NCBI GenBank assembly: GCA_020722645.1
Contig: DYKL01000033.1
Span: forward strand, 1 to 16,823
Direction of reading: 5' to 3'
DNA length: 16,823 nucleotides
Origin: Acetofilamentum sp.
GTDB lineage: Bacteria; Bacteroidota; Bacteroidia; Bacteroidales; JAFGUD01
Below are positions 1-6,448 of the stretch, in pieces. Below the pieces are notes generated by a model, which worked only from the letters and a program-made list of their open reading frames with translations, made no database searches and was not told the origin of the DNA. Both the position numbers and the translations under genes were made by a program. Position 1 is the first letter of the stretch; each line of letters opens with the position of its first letter.

Positions 1-3
1 GTT

Positions 4-85
4 ACTCTGCGAAAACTTTGCGGTTCTCTGCGTTTAAAATATTAACCGCTGAGAACCGCTGAGAAAACGCAAAATTCCGCAGAGT
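4..85. repeat. Imperfect inverted repeat (ctctgcg/cgcagag type)
   Basis: The left arm begins actctgcgaaaactttgcgg and the right arm ends with aacgcaaaattccgcagagt. Their outer bases are complementary, and inside them gttctctgcg faces ccgctgagaac. Within the right arm the motif ccgctgaga occurs twice in tandem (47-55 and 57-65). The G/C content is well above the surrounding DNA. It looks like a dispersed intergenic repeat of the kind that is common in Bacteroidota, but copy number elsewhere cannot be judged from one window. Confidence 0.55.
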
Positions 86-151
86 CAATAAAATAATTTA
101 GGCGTTAAACCCAATAGTCATTATTGTTTAAAATAAAAAATTTAAACAGCT

Positions 152-174
152 AATTCGGATTTGAAATCAGAATT
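152..174. repeat. Short inverted repeat
   Basis: The 11-base arms aattcggattt and aaatcagaatt are separated by one base and pair at 10 of 11 positions. It has no following T-tract. Its symmetry would suit either a protein-binding operator or a small hairpin. No function can be assigned. Confidence 0.4.
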
Positions 175-460
175 CAATAATTAATTGATTAATAGTGTTT
201 TCGGATTACAAATTATAATGTCCAAAACAGAGTGAATTATTGTAACAAATCTTTATTAGAGATAAATTTTGTGTGGCTTTTGCTCTCAAACAGTCATATT
301 AGAAATATCTTGCTTGAACTAAAAGTTGATTATAAATACTAAATTAACAAAGTGCAATTAATTGTACAATGTAATTTTATCTACAAATTACTGTTAATGC
401 AAACAAGTTGCTTTCAGCAGGATAATTGGGGTGGTGTTTTACTTCAAGTTCAGTTTTACG

Positions 461-507
461 ACCTTTTTAATATGATTTAACCATAGTTTTCAAATCACTA
501 AAAAGGT
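461..507. other. Inverted repeat upstream of glpD
   Basis: The outer arms acctttttaa... and ...ctaaaaaggt form a perfect 9-bp stem (461-469 with 499-507). An inner 5-bp stem, gattt with aaatc, follows after an asymmetric bulge and leaves a loop of about 13 bases. A second weaker inverted repeat (tttcgga / tccgagaaa) follows immediately at about 508-538. The position, 150 bases before the glpD start, suits a terminator of an upstream gene or a structured leader, and the sequence does not distinguish these. Confidence 0.35.
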
Positions 508-656
508 TTCGGACAGTAATGATTGCAAATCCGAGAAAGCAAACTTATTTATTTAAAAATTACAAAAACGGTTTAGTAAAAAACAAAAAAATAAACGTTT
601 TATATTCAACAAATTGAATATACAACAATACAAACTTTATAAACTTTCAAAATATT

Positions 657-2318
657 ATGTTATCAGCAATTACACGTTCAGAAGATTTAAAAGCCATTGA
701 CGGCAAAACATTCGATTTAATAGTAATCGGGGGAGGAATCACAGGTGCAGGAATTGCACTTGATGCTGCAACAAGAGGATTATCTGTTGCTGTTTTCGAA
801 AAACAGGACTTTGCTCAAGGAACAAGCAGTCGTTCTACAAAACTCGTTCACGGTGGGCTTCGCTATCTCGAACACTTAGAATTTGGCATTGTTCGGGCTG
901 TCGGCAGAGAACGGAAAATTGTACATAATAATGCTATGCATATTGTTCTTCCCGAAAAAATGATATTGCCAATTATCGAAGGTGGTTCACTGGGAGAATT
1001 TACAACAAACATTGCCTTAAAACTTTATGATTTTCTTGCTGACGTAAAAAAGACAGAACAACGTAAAATGCTTACAAAAGAAGAAGTAATAAAAGCCGAA
1101 CCTCTTTTGGAATCTGATTTTCTGAAAGGTGGAGCAATGTACTACGAATACAAAACAGATGATTCAAGACTAACAATTGAAATAGCAAAAAAAGCTGTTG
1201 AATATGGTGCGAAAATGTTTAATTATGCAGAAGTTGATGATTTTTTGTACGAACAGGACTTTAAAATAAACGGAGTAAAAGTTAAAGACAGATTAAACGA
1301 AAATGAAATTTCTGTTTTCGGCAAATACGTTGTTAATGCTACCGGAATTTGGGTTGATAAGATGAGGAAAAAAGACGACGAAAAAGCACCTCAGCGTTTG
1401 CATATTACAAAAGGAATTCATATTGTAGTTCCCAAAACAAAACTTCCGCTTAAACACTCTATTTATTTTGATACCGGCGATAACAGAATGGTTTTTGCAG
1501 TTCCCAGATTTGATGTTGTGTATATCGGCACAACTGATACGAATTACAGCGATAACTATGAAAATCCGACAATAGAAAAAGCTGATATTGAATATTTAAT
1601 TAATGCTGTCAATACAATTTCTCCAAAAGCTAAATTGAAAATTGAAGATGTTCAATCAGCCTGGTCGGGTTTGCGTCCTTTAATTCAAGAAGAAGGTAAA
1701 TCTCCTTCGGAATTATCCAGAAAAGATGAAATTTTTTATTCAGATTCAGGATTAATATCTATTGCAGGTGGCAAATTGACAGGTTACAGGTTAATGGCAA
1801 AAAAAATTATAGAAATTATCAGAAAAAGAATGAAAATTGAGTATAACCGTGAACTTTGCGATTGTAAAACAAGAACAATAAAGCTATCAGGCGGTGAATT
1901 TGACTTTGAATATTCTCTAATCAATTTGATTCAGTTTGCAGACCAAAAATACGATGAAGTTAAGCAACTCGGCATCAGCATAGGCGATTTTAAGAAATTG
2001 TTCTATCGTTACGGAAAAAATATTGACTTGGTTATTAATAAGGCTTTTGATTTTTATAACGAACTGAAAAATTACAGATTAGCATGGATTTATGCAGAAG
2101 TTTTTTATACAGTAAATTACGAAGCAGTGTCCAAAATATCTGATTTCTTTATCAGGCGAACAGGTATGATTCATTTTTTTATACATGATATTGCTCCAAT
2201 GATTCAAGATGTAGCCGATTATATGCAAAAATTATTTAACTGGACTTCTGAATTTAAGGAACAGGAAATTGAAAAATTTAAACAAGAATTAGAAAAAGCT
2301 TCAAATTTTGATATTTAA
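657..2318 (+). CDS. glpD: Aerobic-type glycerol-3-phosphate dehydrogenase (FAD)
   Basis: Oxidises sn-glycerol 3-phosphate to dihydroxyacetone phosphate and passes electrons from FAD to the quinone pool at the membrane. The 553-residue protein has the family's normal length. A dinucleotide-binding motif GGGITG is at residues 25-30 after a beta-strand (DLIVI). It is followed by the family signature GTSSRSTKLVHGGLRYLEH (about 55-73), and the substrate-domain motifs GTTDTNY and SAWSGLRPLI come later. The last 130 residues form the C-terminal cap domain of GlpD proteins. The ATG start places the FAD fold near the N-terminus as usual. No Shine-Dalgarno sequence is present, as expected in Bacteroidota. 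No glpK or glpF lies next to it, so it appears monocistronic here, with rbfA starting 34 bases after its stop. Confidence 0.93.
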   Translation: MLSAITRSEDLKAIDGKTFDLIVIGGGITGAGIALDAATRGLSVAVFEKQDFAQGTSSRSTKLVHGGLRYLEHLEFGIVRAVGRERKIVHNNAMHIVLPEKMILPIIEGGSLGEFTTNIALKLYDFLADVKKTEQRKMLTKEEVIKAEPLLESDFLKGGAMYYEYKTDDSRLTIEIAKKAVEYGAKMFNYAEVDDFLYEQDFKINGVKVKDRLNENEISVFGKYVVNATGIWVDKMRKKDDEKAPQRLHITKGIHIVVPKTKLPLKHSIYFDTGDNRMVFAVPRFDVVYIGTTDTNYSDNYENPTIEKADIEYLINAVNTISPKAKLKIEDVQSAWSGLRPLIQEEGKSPSELSRKDEIFYSDSGLISIAGGKLTGYRLMAKKIIEIIRKRMKIEYNRELCDCKTRTIKLSGGEFDFEYSLINLIQFADQKYDEVKQLGISIGDFKKLFYRYGKNIDLVINKAFDFYNELKNYRLAWIYAEVFYTVNYEAVSKISDFFIRRTGMIHFFIHDIAPMIQDVADYMQKLFNWTSEFKEQEIEKFKQELEKASNFDI

Positions 2319-2322
2319 TCAT

Positions 2323-2330
2323 TATTTTTG
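2323..2330 (+). promoter_or_regulatory. Candidate Bacteroidota -7 element before rbfA
   Basis: The octamer TATTTTTG fits the Bacteroidota TAnnTTTG consensus and lies 22 bases before the rbfA ATG, just after the glpD stop. A TTTG occurs at 2307-2310 but is spaced too closely (12 nt) to be a good -33 element. This would give a very short leader for rbfA. Confidence 0.4.
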
Positions 2331-2352
2331 CAAAAATTTAATTTTCAAAAAA

Positions 2353-2691
2353 ATGAACAATTTAAGAAACCAAAGATTATCCAAGCAAATACAAAAAGAT
2401 TTATCGGAAATTATTGATAAAATTGCAAGAGACAACTATCGCGGAACAATGATAAGTATTACGGAAGTTCGACTTACTAACGATTTATCATTGGCAAGAA
2501 TTTTTATGAGCATTTTTCCGAATGACAAACAAAAAGAAATTGTTGATGAGATAGAACTTATGAATAAACAAATACGATTTGAACTCGGAAACCGCATAAA
2601 AAATCAGGTTCGCAAAATACCGGAACTCCGCTTCAGTCTTGACACTACATTAGATGAACTTCAAAAAATTGATAAATTACTAAATGAGTAA
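2353..2691 (+). CDS. rbfA: 30S ribosome-binding factor RbfA
   Basis: A small KH-fold protein that binds the immature 30S subunit and helps late 16S rRNA processing and cold adaptation. The 112-residue product starts MNNLRNQRLSKQIQ, which matches the usual RbfA N-terminus that contains a basic helix. The family's C-terminal pattern, an IRFELGNRI helix followed by VRKIPELRFSLDTT, is present at about residues 77-103. An ATG at 2308 in the same frame would add 15 hydrophobic or aromatic residues that overlap glpD. I reject that start because the added segment is not RbfA-like and because a -7 element lies between the two ATGs. The length is normal for the family. Confidence 0.92.
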   Translation: MNNLRNQRLSKQIQKDLSEIIDKIARDNYRGTMISITEVRLTNDLSLARIFMSIFPNDKQKEIVDEIELMNKQIRFELGNRIKNQVRKIPELRFSLDTTLDELQKIDKLLNE

Positions 2692-2694
2692 TTG

Positions 2695-2717
2695 AGTTGA
2701 TAGTTATCGAGTTGAAA
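2695..2717. repeat. Dispersed intergenic repeat, copy 1 of 2
   Basis: A 23-nt sequence starting agttgatagttat and ending agttgaaa recurs at 4513-4535 with two mismatches. Both copies sit just after a stop codon (rbfA and ftsX). It belongs with the AT-rich intergenic repeats of this genome, and no function is visible. Confidence 0.5.
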
Positions 2718-2767
2718 AGAAATAGAATCCGAAAACAGGATATAATAGACAACTCAATAAACTGTAC

Positions 2768-2787
2768 AGACGTTGCATGCAACGTCT
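2768..2787. repeat. 20-bp perfect palindrome
   Basis: AGACGTTGCATGCAACGTCT reads the same on both strands and is followed by cta. It lies in the 118-base gap between rbfA and the methyltransferase gene. Its G/C content stands out from the AT-rich surroundings. This type of short G/C-rich palindrome resembles REP-like extragenic elements. It lacks a T-tract, so a role as an intrinsic terminator is doubtful. Confidence 0.6.
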
Positions 2788-2809
2788 CTAAAAACTTGAT
2801 AACCGAATT

Positions 2810-3640
2810 ATGAAATACGACCCAATAAAACGCAGTCTCGGAAAGGTCTTTAATAAAAAGCCTTTTCTCAGGAAATTTTTTTACAGATTATTAGATTTAT
2901 TGTTGTTAAGAGCGTGGTATATAAAAAAATCGCTTAAAATATGGAAAAAAGAAGCTCCCGCAGAGGCTAAAATTCTTGATGCAGGTTCCGGTTTTGGACA
3001 ATATTCTTATTTTATGTCAAGACTTGAAAAAAAATTCAATATTCTGGGCGTTGAAGTCAAAGAAGAACAAATTGAAGATTGTAACAATTTTTTCTCTAAA
3101 ATAAAAAGAAACGACAGAGTGAAATTTGAATTTAGTGATTTAACAGCTTTTAAAAAAGACAAAGAATATGATTTGATTCTTTCGGTAGATGTAATGGAGC
3201 ATATAGAAGACGACTTAAAAGTTTTTGAAAATTTTTATGCCTCATTAAAAGACGACGGCACACTCTTAATTTCAACACCTTCTGATTTAGCCGAAGACCA
3301 CGACCATGATGACCATGAGCATACAGAAGGAGAAAAACATTTTTTTGTTGATGAACACGTAAGAGATGGTTATAATCCGGCAGATATTAAACAAAAACTT
3401 GAAAAAGCAGGTTTCAAAAATCTTTCTGTGAAATACACATACGGAAAACCCGGCGGCATTGCTTGGTTACTGACAATGAAAATTCCTATAATAGTGTTAA
3501 ACTTTTCTCAGATTTTCTTTATACTTTTGCCTTTTTATTACATAATTGTTTATCCTTTTGCTTTTTTGTTAAACTGGATAGACACATTATCTGAACACAA
3601 AAAAGGAGGCGGATTACTTGTAAAAGCTAAAAAGAACTGA
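2810..3640 (+). CDS. Class I SAM-dependent methyltransferase with C-terminal membrane segment
   Basis: Predicted methyltransferase of unknown substrate. Residues 55-65 (ILDAGSGFGQY) are the SAM-binding motif I. An acidic VEV (81-83) ends the second strand. DLILSVDVMEHIEDD (121-135) is motif II, and DGTLLISTPSD (149-159) follows the fourth strand, so the Rossmann core is complete. A histidine- and aspartate-rich stretch at 163-184 (DHDHDDHEH then H177 and H183) may bind metal. Residues 219-257 are strongly hydrophobic and likely anchor the protein in the inner membrane, with a short basic tail after them. The ftsX start follows its stop by one base, so the two are translationally coupled. The methyl acceptor could be a lipid, quinone or polysaccharide component, and the sequence does not decide. 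Confidence 0.8.
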   Translation: MKYDPIKRSLGKVFNKKPFLRKFFYRLLDLLLLRAWYIKKSLKIWKKEAPAEAKILDAGSGFGQYSYFMSRLEKKFNILGVEVKEEQIEDCNNFFSKIKRNDRVKFEFSDLTAFKKDKEYDLILSVDVMEHIEDDLKVFENFYASLKDDGTLLISTPSDLAEDHDHDDHEHTEGEKHFFVDEHVRDGYNPADIKQKLEKAGFKNLSVKYTYGKPGGIAWLLTMKIPIIVLNFSQIFFILLPFYYIIVYPFAFLLNWIDTLSEHKKGGGLLVKAKKN

Positions 3641-3641
3641 A

Positions 3642-4505
3642 ATGCAAATAGACTTTAAAAGCATAAAATTTAAAATATTCAATTCCTACATTATTTCAAC
3701 TGTCAGTATAACATTGGTTTTACTTACTTTTGGACTTTTTGCTTTATTCTTTTTCAATACAAAACAGTTATCTAACAGTGCAAAAGAAAACATCATAATT
3801 TCAGTAATTCTGAAACCCGACGCAGAACAAGGACAGGTTGATGAATTAGTTAAAAACATTGCAATAGCAGACTATACAAAAGACATAAAGCTAATTACAC
3901 CCGACGAAGCTCTCGAAGATTTAAAGATGACGTTGGGAGATGATATTGCTGACGTACTTGAACACAACCCGCTCCCGACAACAATAAACATAAACCCTAA
4001 AGTTGATTACTCGAACACAGACAGTTTGCAGCTAATTAAAAGCAGATTGCTTATAAACACAACCGTTGATGATGTTTTTTACAACCGTTCTATGGTTTAT
4101 CAATTAGACAAAAACGTAAAGAACATTAGCTTTGTATTGTTAGTACTAGATTTTTTTCTGATTCTTATGGCAATTACTCTTATTAGTAATACAATCAGAC
4201 TTATGATTCACTCTAAAAGATTTGAAATCAAGACAATGCAGTTGGTTGGTGCAACAAAAATGTTTATTTTGAAACCTTTTATTATAAAAAGTTTTCTACA
4301 CGGTCTTTTAAGTTCTTTACTTTCTATTGCAATTATAATTGCAGCAGTTTTAATTTATCAGAATAAAGCTGAAAGTATTATAAAAGTAAGTTATCTGGAA
4401 GCAGTTTTCGGACTAATTTTGTTAGCCGGACTTATTATAACTTTTTTAGCAACTTATTTTTCAGTAAATTCATATTTAAAATCAAAAACAGAAGAGCTTT
4501 ATTAG
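3642..4505 (+). CDS. ftsX: Cell-division ABC transporter permease-like protein FtsX
   Basis: FtsX pairs with the ATPase FtsE and transmits ATP-driven conformational change across the inner membrane to activate peptidoglycan hydrolases at the septum. The 287-residue protein has the family architecture: a cytoplasmic N-terminus, TM1 (about 16-38), an extracytoplasmic domain of about 120 residues, and three further membrane segments at about 160-183, 213-237 and 250-275. The cytoplasmic loop after TM2 carries the typical basic and glycine pattern (RFEIKTMQLVGATK). ftsE is not in the window, as is common in Bacteroidota where the two are often unlinked. The start is one base after the methyltransferase stop. 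Confidence 0.88.
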   Translation: MQIDFKSIKFKIFNSYIISTVSITLVLLTFGLFALFFFNTKQLSNSAKENIIISVILKPDAEQGQVDELVKNIAIADYTKDIKLITPDEALEDLKMTLGDDIADVLEHNPLPTTININPKVDYSNTDSLQLIKSRLLINTTVDDVFYNRSMVYQLDKNVKNISFVLLVLDFFLILMAITLISNTIRLMIHSKRFEIKTMQLVGATKMFILKPFIIKSFLHGLLSSLLSIAIIIAAVLIYQNKAESIIKVSYLEAVFGLILLAGLIITFLATYFSVNSYLKSKTEELY

Positions 4506-4512
4506 TTTGTAA

Positions 4513-4535
4513 AGTTGATAGTTATAAAGTTGAAA
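4513..4535. repeat. Dispersed intergenic repeat, copy 2 of 2
   Basis: The second copy of the 23-nt sequence described at 2695-2717, with two mismatches in the middle (aa for cg). Here it runs directly into a longer array of actttat-type repeats leading to the next gene. Confidence 0.5.
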
Positions 4536-4662
4536 GTAGCTTTTTAACTTTATAAACTTTATAACATTTAGACACTTTCAGGGCAGGCTTTACAAACTTT
4601 ATGAACTTTAAAGACCCTTACAGGGCAGGCTTTATAAACTTTATGAACTTTATAACTTTATG
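4536..4662 (+). repeat. actttat-type repeats and a 41-nt direct duplication before the hydrolase gene
   Basis: The motif aactttat(a/g)aacttta occurs repeatedly between ftsX and the next gene. Two copies of a unit of about 41 nt are recognisable at 4570-4610 and 4612-4652, each containing cagggcaggcttta followed by aaactttatgaacttta. The ATG of the downstream hydrolase (4660) is itself inside a final ctttatgaactt copy. The repeat also creates a 20-codon frame at 4601-4663 whose TGA overlaps the hydrolase ATG as ATGA. Whether that frame is translated is unknown. Confidence 0.6.
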
Positions 4663-5505
4663 AACTTATATTCAATCGAAACAGGCAAATTCAAATTAGA
4701 CGGTGGAGCAATGTTTGGCGTTATTCCGAAAGTCTTGTGGCAGAAAATGTATCCGGCTGACGAAAACAATCAATGTACGTGGACAATGAGATGTTTACTT
4801 GTAGATAATGGTTCACAAAAAATCCTTATAGACTCCGGAATTGGTGATAAACAGGACGAAAAATTCCACAAAAACTTCGGGCTTTTCGGCGATGTTACTT
4901 TATTAGAGTCATTGAAAAAAGTTGGATTTGAACCAAAAGACATTACTGACATTGTTCACACACATCTGCATTTTGACCATTGCGGAGGCACAATTAAATA
5001 TAACGAAAACGGAAATCTTGTCCCTACATTTCCAAATGCAAATATTTGGATTGGGAAAGAACATTGGAACGAAGCAATGAATCCAAATATGCGAGAAAGA
5101 GCATCTTTTCTGAAAGAAAACCTGCTACCGATAAAAGAAAGCGGCAAACTCATATTTATTGAAGAAGAATGTGAACTTTTTCCGAATTTTTTCGTAAAAT
5201 TCTTTCATGGTCATACCATTGGGCAAGTAATACCTTTTATAAATTACGAAGGCAGATGGCTTGTGTATGGTGGTGATTTATTCCCTTCTTATGCCCACGT
5301 TTATGAACCTTACATTATGGGTTATGACATGAATGCCCGTCAAACTTTGGCTGACAAAGAAAGATTTTTTGAAGAAGCTCACAAATTAAATTACACTTTA
5401 TTTTTTGAACACGATGTTTACAACGAATGTGGTTCGATAATTAAAACCGATAAAGGAACAAAAATTAAAGAAACTTTCACATTAGAACAATTTTTGAAAG
5501 CATAA
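4660..5505 (+). CDS. Metallo-beta-lactamase-fold hydrolase, lactonase-like
   Basis: A soluble dinuclear-zinc hydrolase of the metallo-beta-lactamase superfamily. Ligands are visible in the right order: HTHLHFDH (H102, H104, D106, H107), HGH at 183-185, the bridging aspartate D206 in YGGDLF, and H251 in FFEHD. The N-terminus (DGGAMFGVIPKVLW, 14-27) resembles the subfamily that contains AHL-lactonase- and YtnP-like enzymes, whose substrates are lactones or similar esters. The length (281 aa) suits that group. There is no signal peptide. The substrate is not determined; quorum-sensing lactone cleavage is possible but not shown. The chosen start keeps the conserved N-terminal segment and is embedded in the upstream repeat. 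A small unknown gene begins one base after its stop. Confidence 0.85.
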   Translation: MNLYSIETGKFKLDGGAMFGVIPKVLWQKMYPADENNQCTWTMRCLLVDNGSQKILIDSGIGDKQDEKFHKNFGLFGDVTLLESLKKVGFEPKDITDIVHTHLHFDHCGGTIKYNENGNLVPTFPNANIWIGKEHWNEAMNPNMRERASFLKENLLPIKESGKLIFIEEECELFPNFFVKFFHGHTIGQVIPFINYEGRWLVYGGDLFPSYAHVYEPYIMGYDMNARQTLADKERFFEEAHKLNYTLFFEHDVYNECGSIIKTDKGTKIKETFTLEQFLKA

Positions 5506-5506
5506 T

Positions 5507-5668
5507 ATGGATTTAAAATCCTTGATTAGTAAAGGAATAGACTCAAATATTGATTTATTGTCATTAATAGAAATAATTGTAGATTTCAAGAATGAAGGCG
5601 GAACTCAAAGTGCGGTGGTAGAAATTTTGAACACTTTAAGAGATGAATATATTTCGTTAAAACTATAA
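5507..5668 (+). CDS. Small conserved-looking protein of unknown function (53 aa)
   Basis: The ATG lies one base after the hydrolase TAA and the frame is open for 53 codons. The product is acidic and likely all-helical, with a regular leucine/isoleucine pattern (NIDLLSLIEIIVDF, then a GG turn, then QSAVVEILNTLRDEY). There is no cysteine, signal peptide or membrane segment. The position suggests translation coupled to the hydrolase. I do not recognise the family, and small size leaves some doubt that it is a real gene. Confidence 0.5.
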   Translation: MDLKSLISKGIDSNIDLLSLIEIIVDFKNEGGTQSAVVEILNTLRDEYISLKL

Positions 5669-5748
5669 AAAAAAGAAAATATAATACTTGATTTACTCGA
5701 CTTTGTAGTAGGTTGGTGTAATGAAAGCCTAAAAATATGGTAAATAAT

Positions 5749-6330
5749 ATGGAATTAGTTTTTGCAACAAATAACAAACATAAAATAAGCGAAATTACAG
5801 CAATTTTGCCAAAGGGATTTATTTTAAAATCATTGTCTGATATTGGTTTTTCAGGTGATATTCCGGAAACAAATCCGACTATCAAAGAAAACGCTTCTCA
5901 AAAGTCGCATTTTATATACGATAGATACAAAACAAACGTATTAGCAGAAGATACCGGTTTGGAAATAGAAGCTCTTAATGGTGCTCCCGGAGTTTATTCT
6001 GCTCGCTATGCCGGCGAACATTGCTCGTTTGAAGATAATGTAAAAAAAGTTCTCTCTGAAATGGAAGGAAAAACAAATCGCAATGCCAGATTTATAACGA
6101 TAATCAGCTTAATTTTATTTGACAATGAATATTTTTTTCAAGGTATAGTTAATGGAAAAATAATTGACAAAAAAATTGGAGGTGGCGGTTTTGGTTACGA
6201 CCCGATTTTTATTCCGAACAGATACAATGAAACTTATGCTCAAATGTCAACTGAATTAAAAAATAAAATAAGTCACAGGGCTTTAGCAACCCAAAAGTTG
6301 ATAGAATTTTTAAAAAGTAGAACAATTTAG
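5749..6330 (+). CDS. rdgB: XTP/dITP pyrophosphatase (Ham1 family)
   Basis: House-cleaning enzyme that hydrolyses dITP, ITP and XTP to monophosphate and pyrophosphate, keeping deaminated purines out of DNA and RNA. The family signatures are present: MELVFATNNKHK at the N-terminus, NPTIKENASQK, LAEDTGLEIEALNGAPGVYSARYAG (catalytic acidic residues), GFGYDPIF and NKISHRALA. I chose the ATG at 5749 because Ham1 proteins begin directly with the first beta-strand. An upstream in-frame ATG at 5737 would add four residues (MVNN). The length of 193 aa is normal. Confidence 0.93.
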   Translation: MELVFATNNKHKISEITAILPKGFILKSLSDIGFSGDIPETNPTIKENASQKSHFIYDRYKTNVLAEDTGLEIEALNGAPGVYSARYAGEHCSFEDNVKKVLSEMEGKTNRNARFITIISLILFDNEYFFQGIVNGKIIDKKIGGGGFGYDPIFIPNRYNETYAQMSTELKNKISHRALATQKLIEFLKSRTI

Positions 6331-6331
6331 C

Positions 6332-6354
6332 TATTAGATTCAACCAATAGATGC
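6332..6354 (+). repeat. Left flanking repeat of the nuclease cassette
   Basis: A 23-nt sequence beginning tattagattcaaccaatag and ending atgc. It matches 7626-7647 except for one inserted g and one a/g substitution; the 12-base core attcaaccaata is identical. It sits just after the rdgB stop. Its partner spans the hemW start codon, so this copy carries a vestigial ATG. Confidence 0.6.
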
Positions 6355-6369
6355 AAATTTTTTTTGCAT
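6351..6369 (+). terminator. Possible weak terminator after rdgB
   Basis: The arms ATGCAAA and TTTGCAT (6351-6357 and 6363-6369) pair perfectly around a loop of five T. The stem is AT-rich and the downstream T-run is short (ttttaat), so termination would be inefficient. The right arm also contains the TTTG that I read as the -33 element of the next gene. Confidence 0.3.
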
Positions 6370-6394
6370 TTTAATAAATTACTTCTTATCTTTG
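6363..6394 (+). promoter_or_regulatory. Bacteroidota-type promoter of the nuclease gene
   Basis: TTTG at 6363-6366 and TATCTTTG at 6387-6394 are separated by 20 nt and match the Bacteroidota -33/-7 pattern. Transcription would begin near 6401, giving a leader of about 48 nt before the ATG at 6449. A second cATCTTTG at 6426-6433 lacks the conserved T at its first position. Confidence 0.55.
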
Positions 6395-6448
6395 AATTGT
6401 TTAAAAAAAATTTTTATACTGAACCCATCTTTGTAAAAAACGAAATAT

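Larger units (their letters stand above)
1..656. other. Non-coding region upstream of glpD
   Basis: No reading frame of convincing length or composition is visible on either strand. The stretch is very AT-rich and contains three inverted repeats, listed separately (4-85, 152-174, 461-507). The last 30 bases contain a copy of the aaactttataaactttc-type motif that also occurs around 4540-4660 and, more weakly, near 7520. No clear TAnnTTTG promoter element was found before glpD, so its promoter is not assigned. The region may be the 3' flank of a gene lying upstream of the window plus the glpD leader. Confidence 0.6.

Noticed and set aside
2308..2352. Longer RbfA starting at the ATG at 2308
   Set aside because: The added residues overlap glpD, do not look like RbfA, and lie upstream of a good -7 element; the ATG at 2353 gives a normal RbfA N-terminus.
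3602..3609. Strong Shine-Dalgarno-like aaaggagg upstream of ftsX
   Set aside because: It is more than 30 bases from the ftsX ATG, encodes KGGG of the methyltransferase, and Bacteroidota rarely use such sites.
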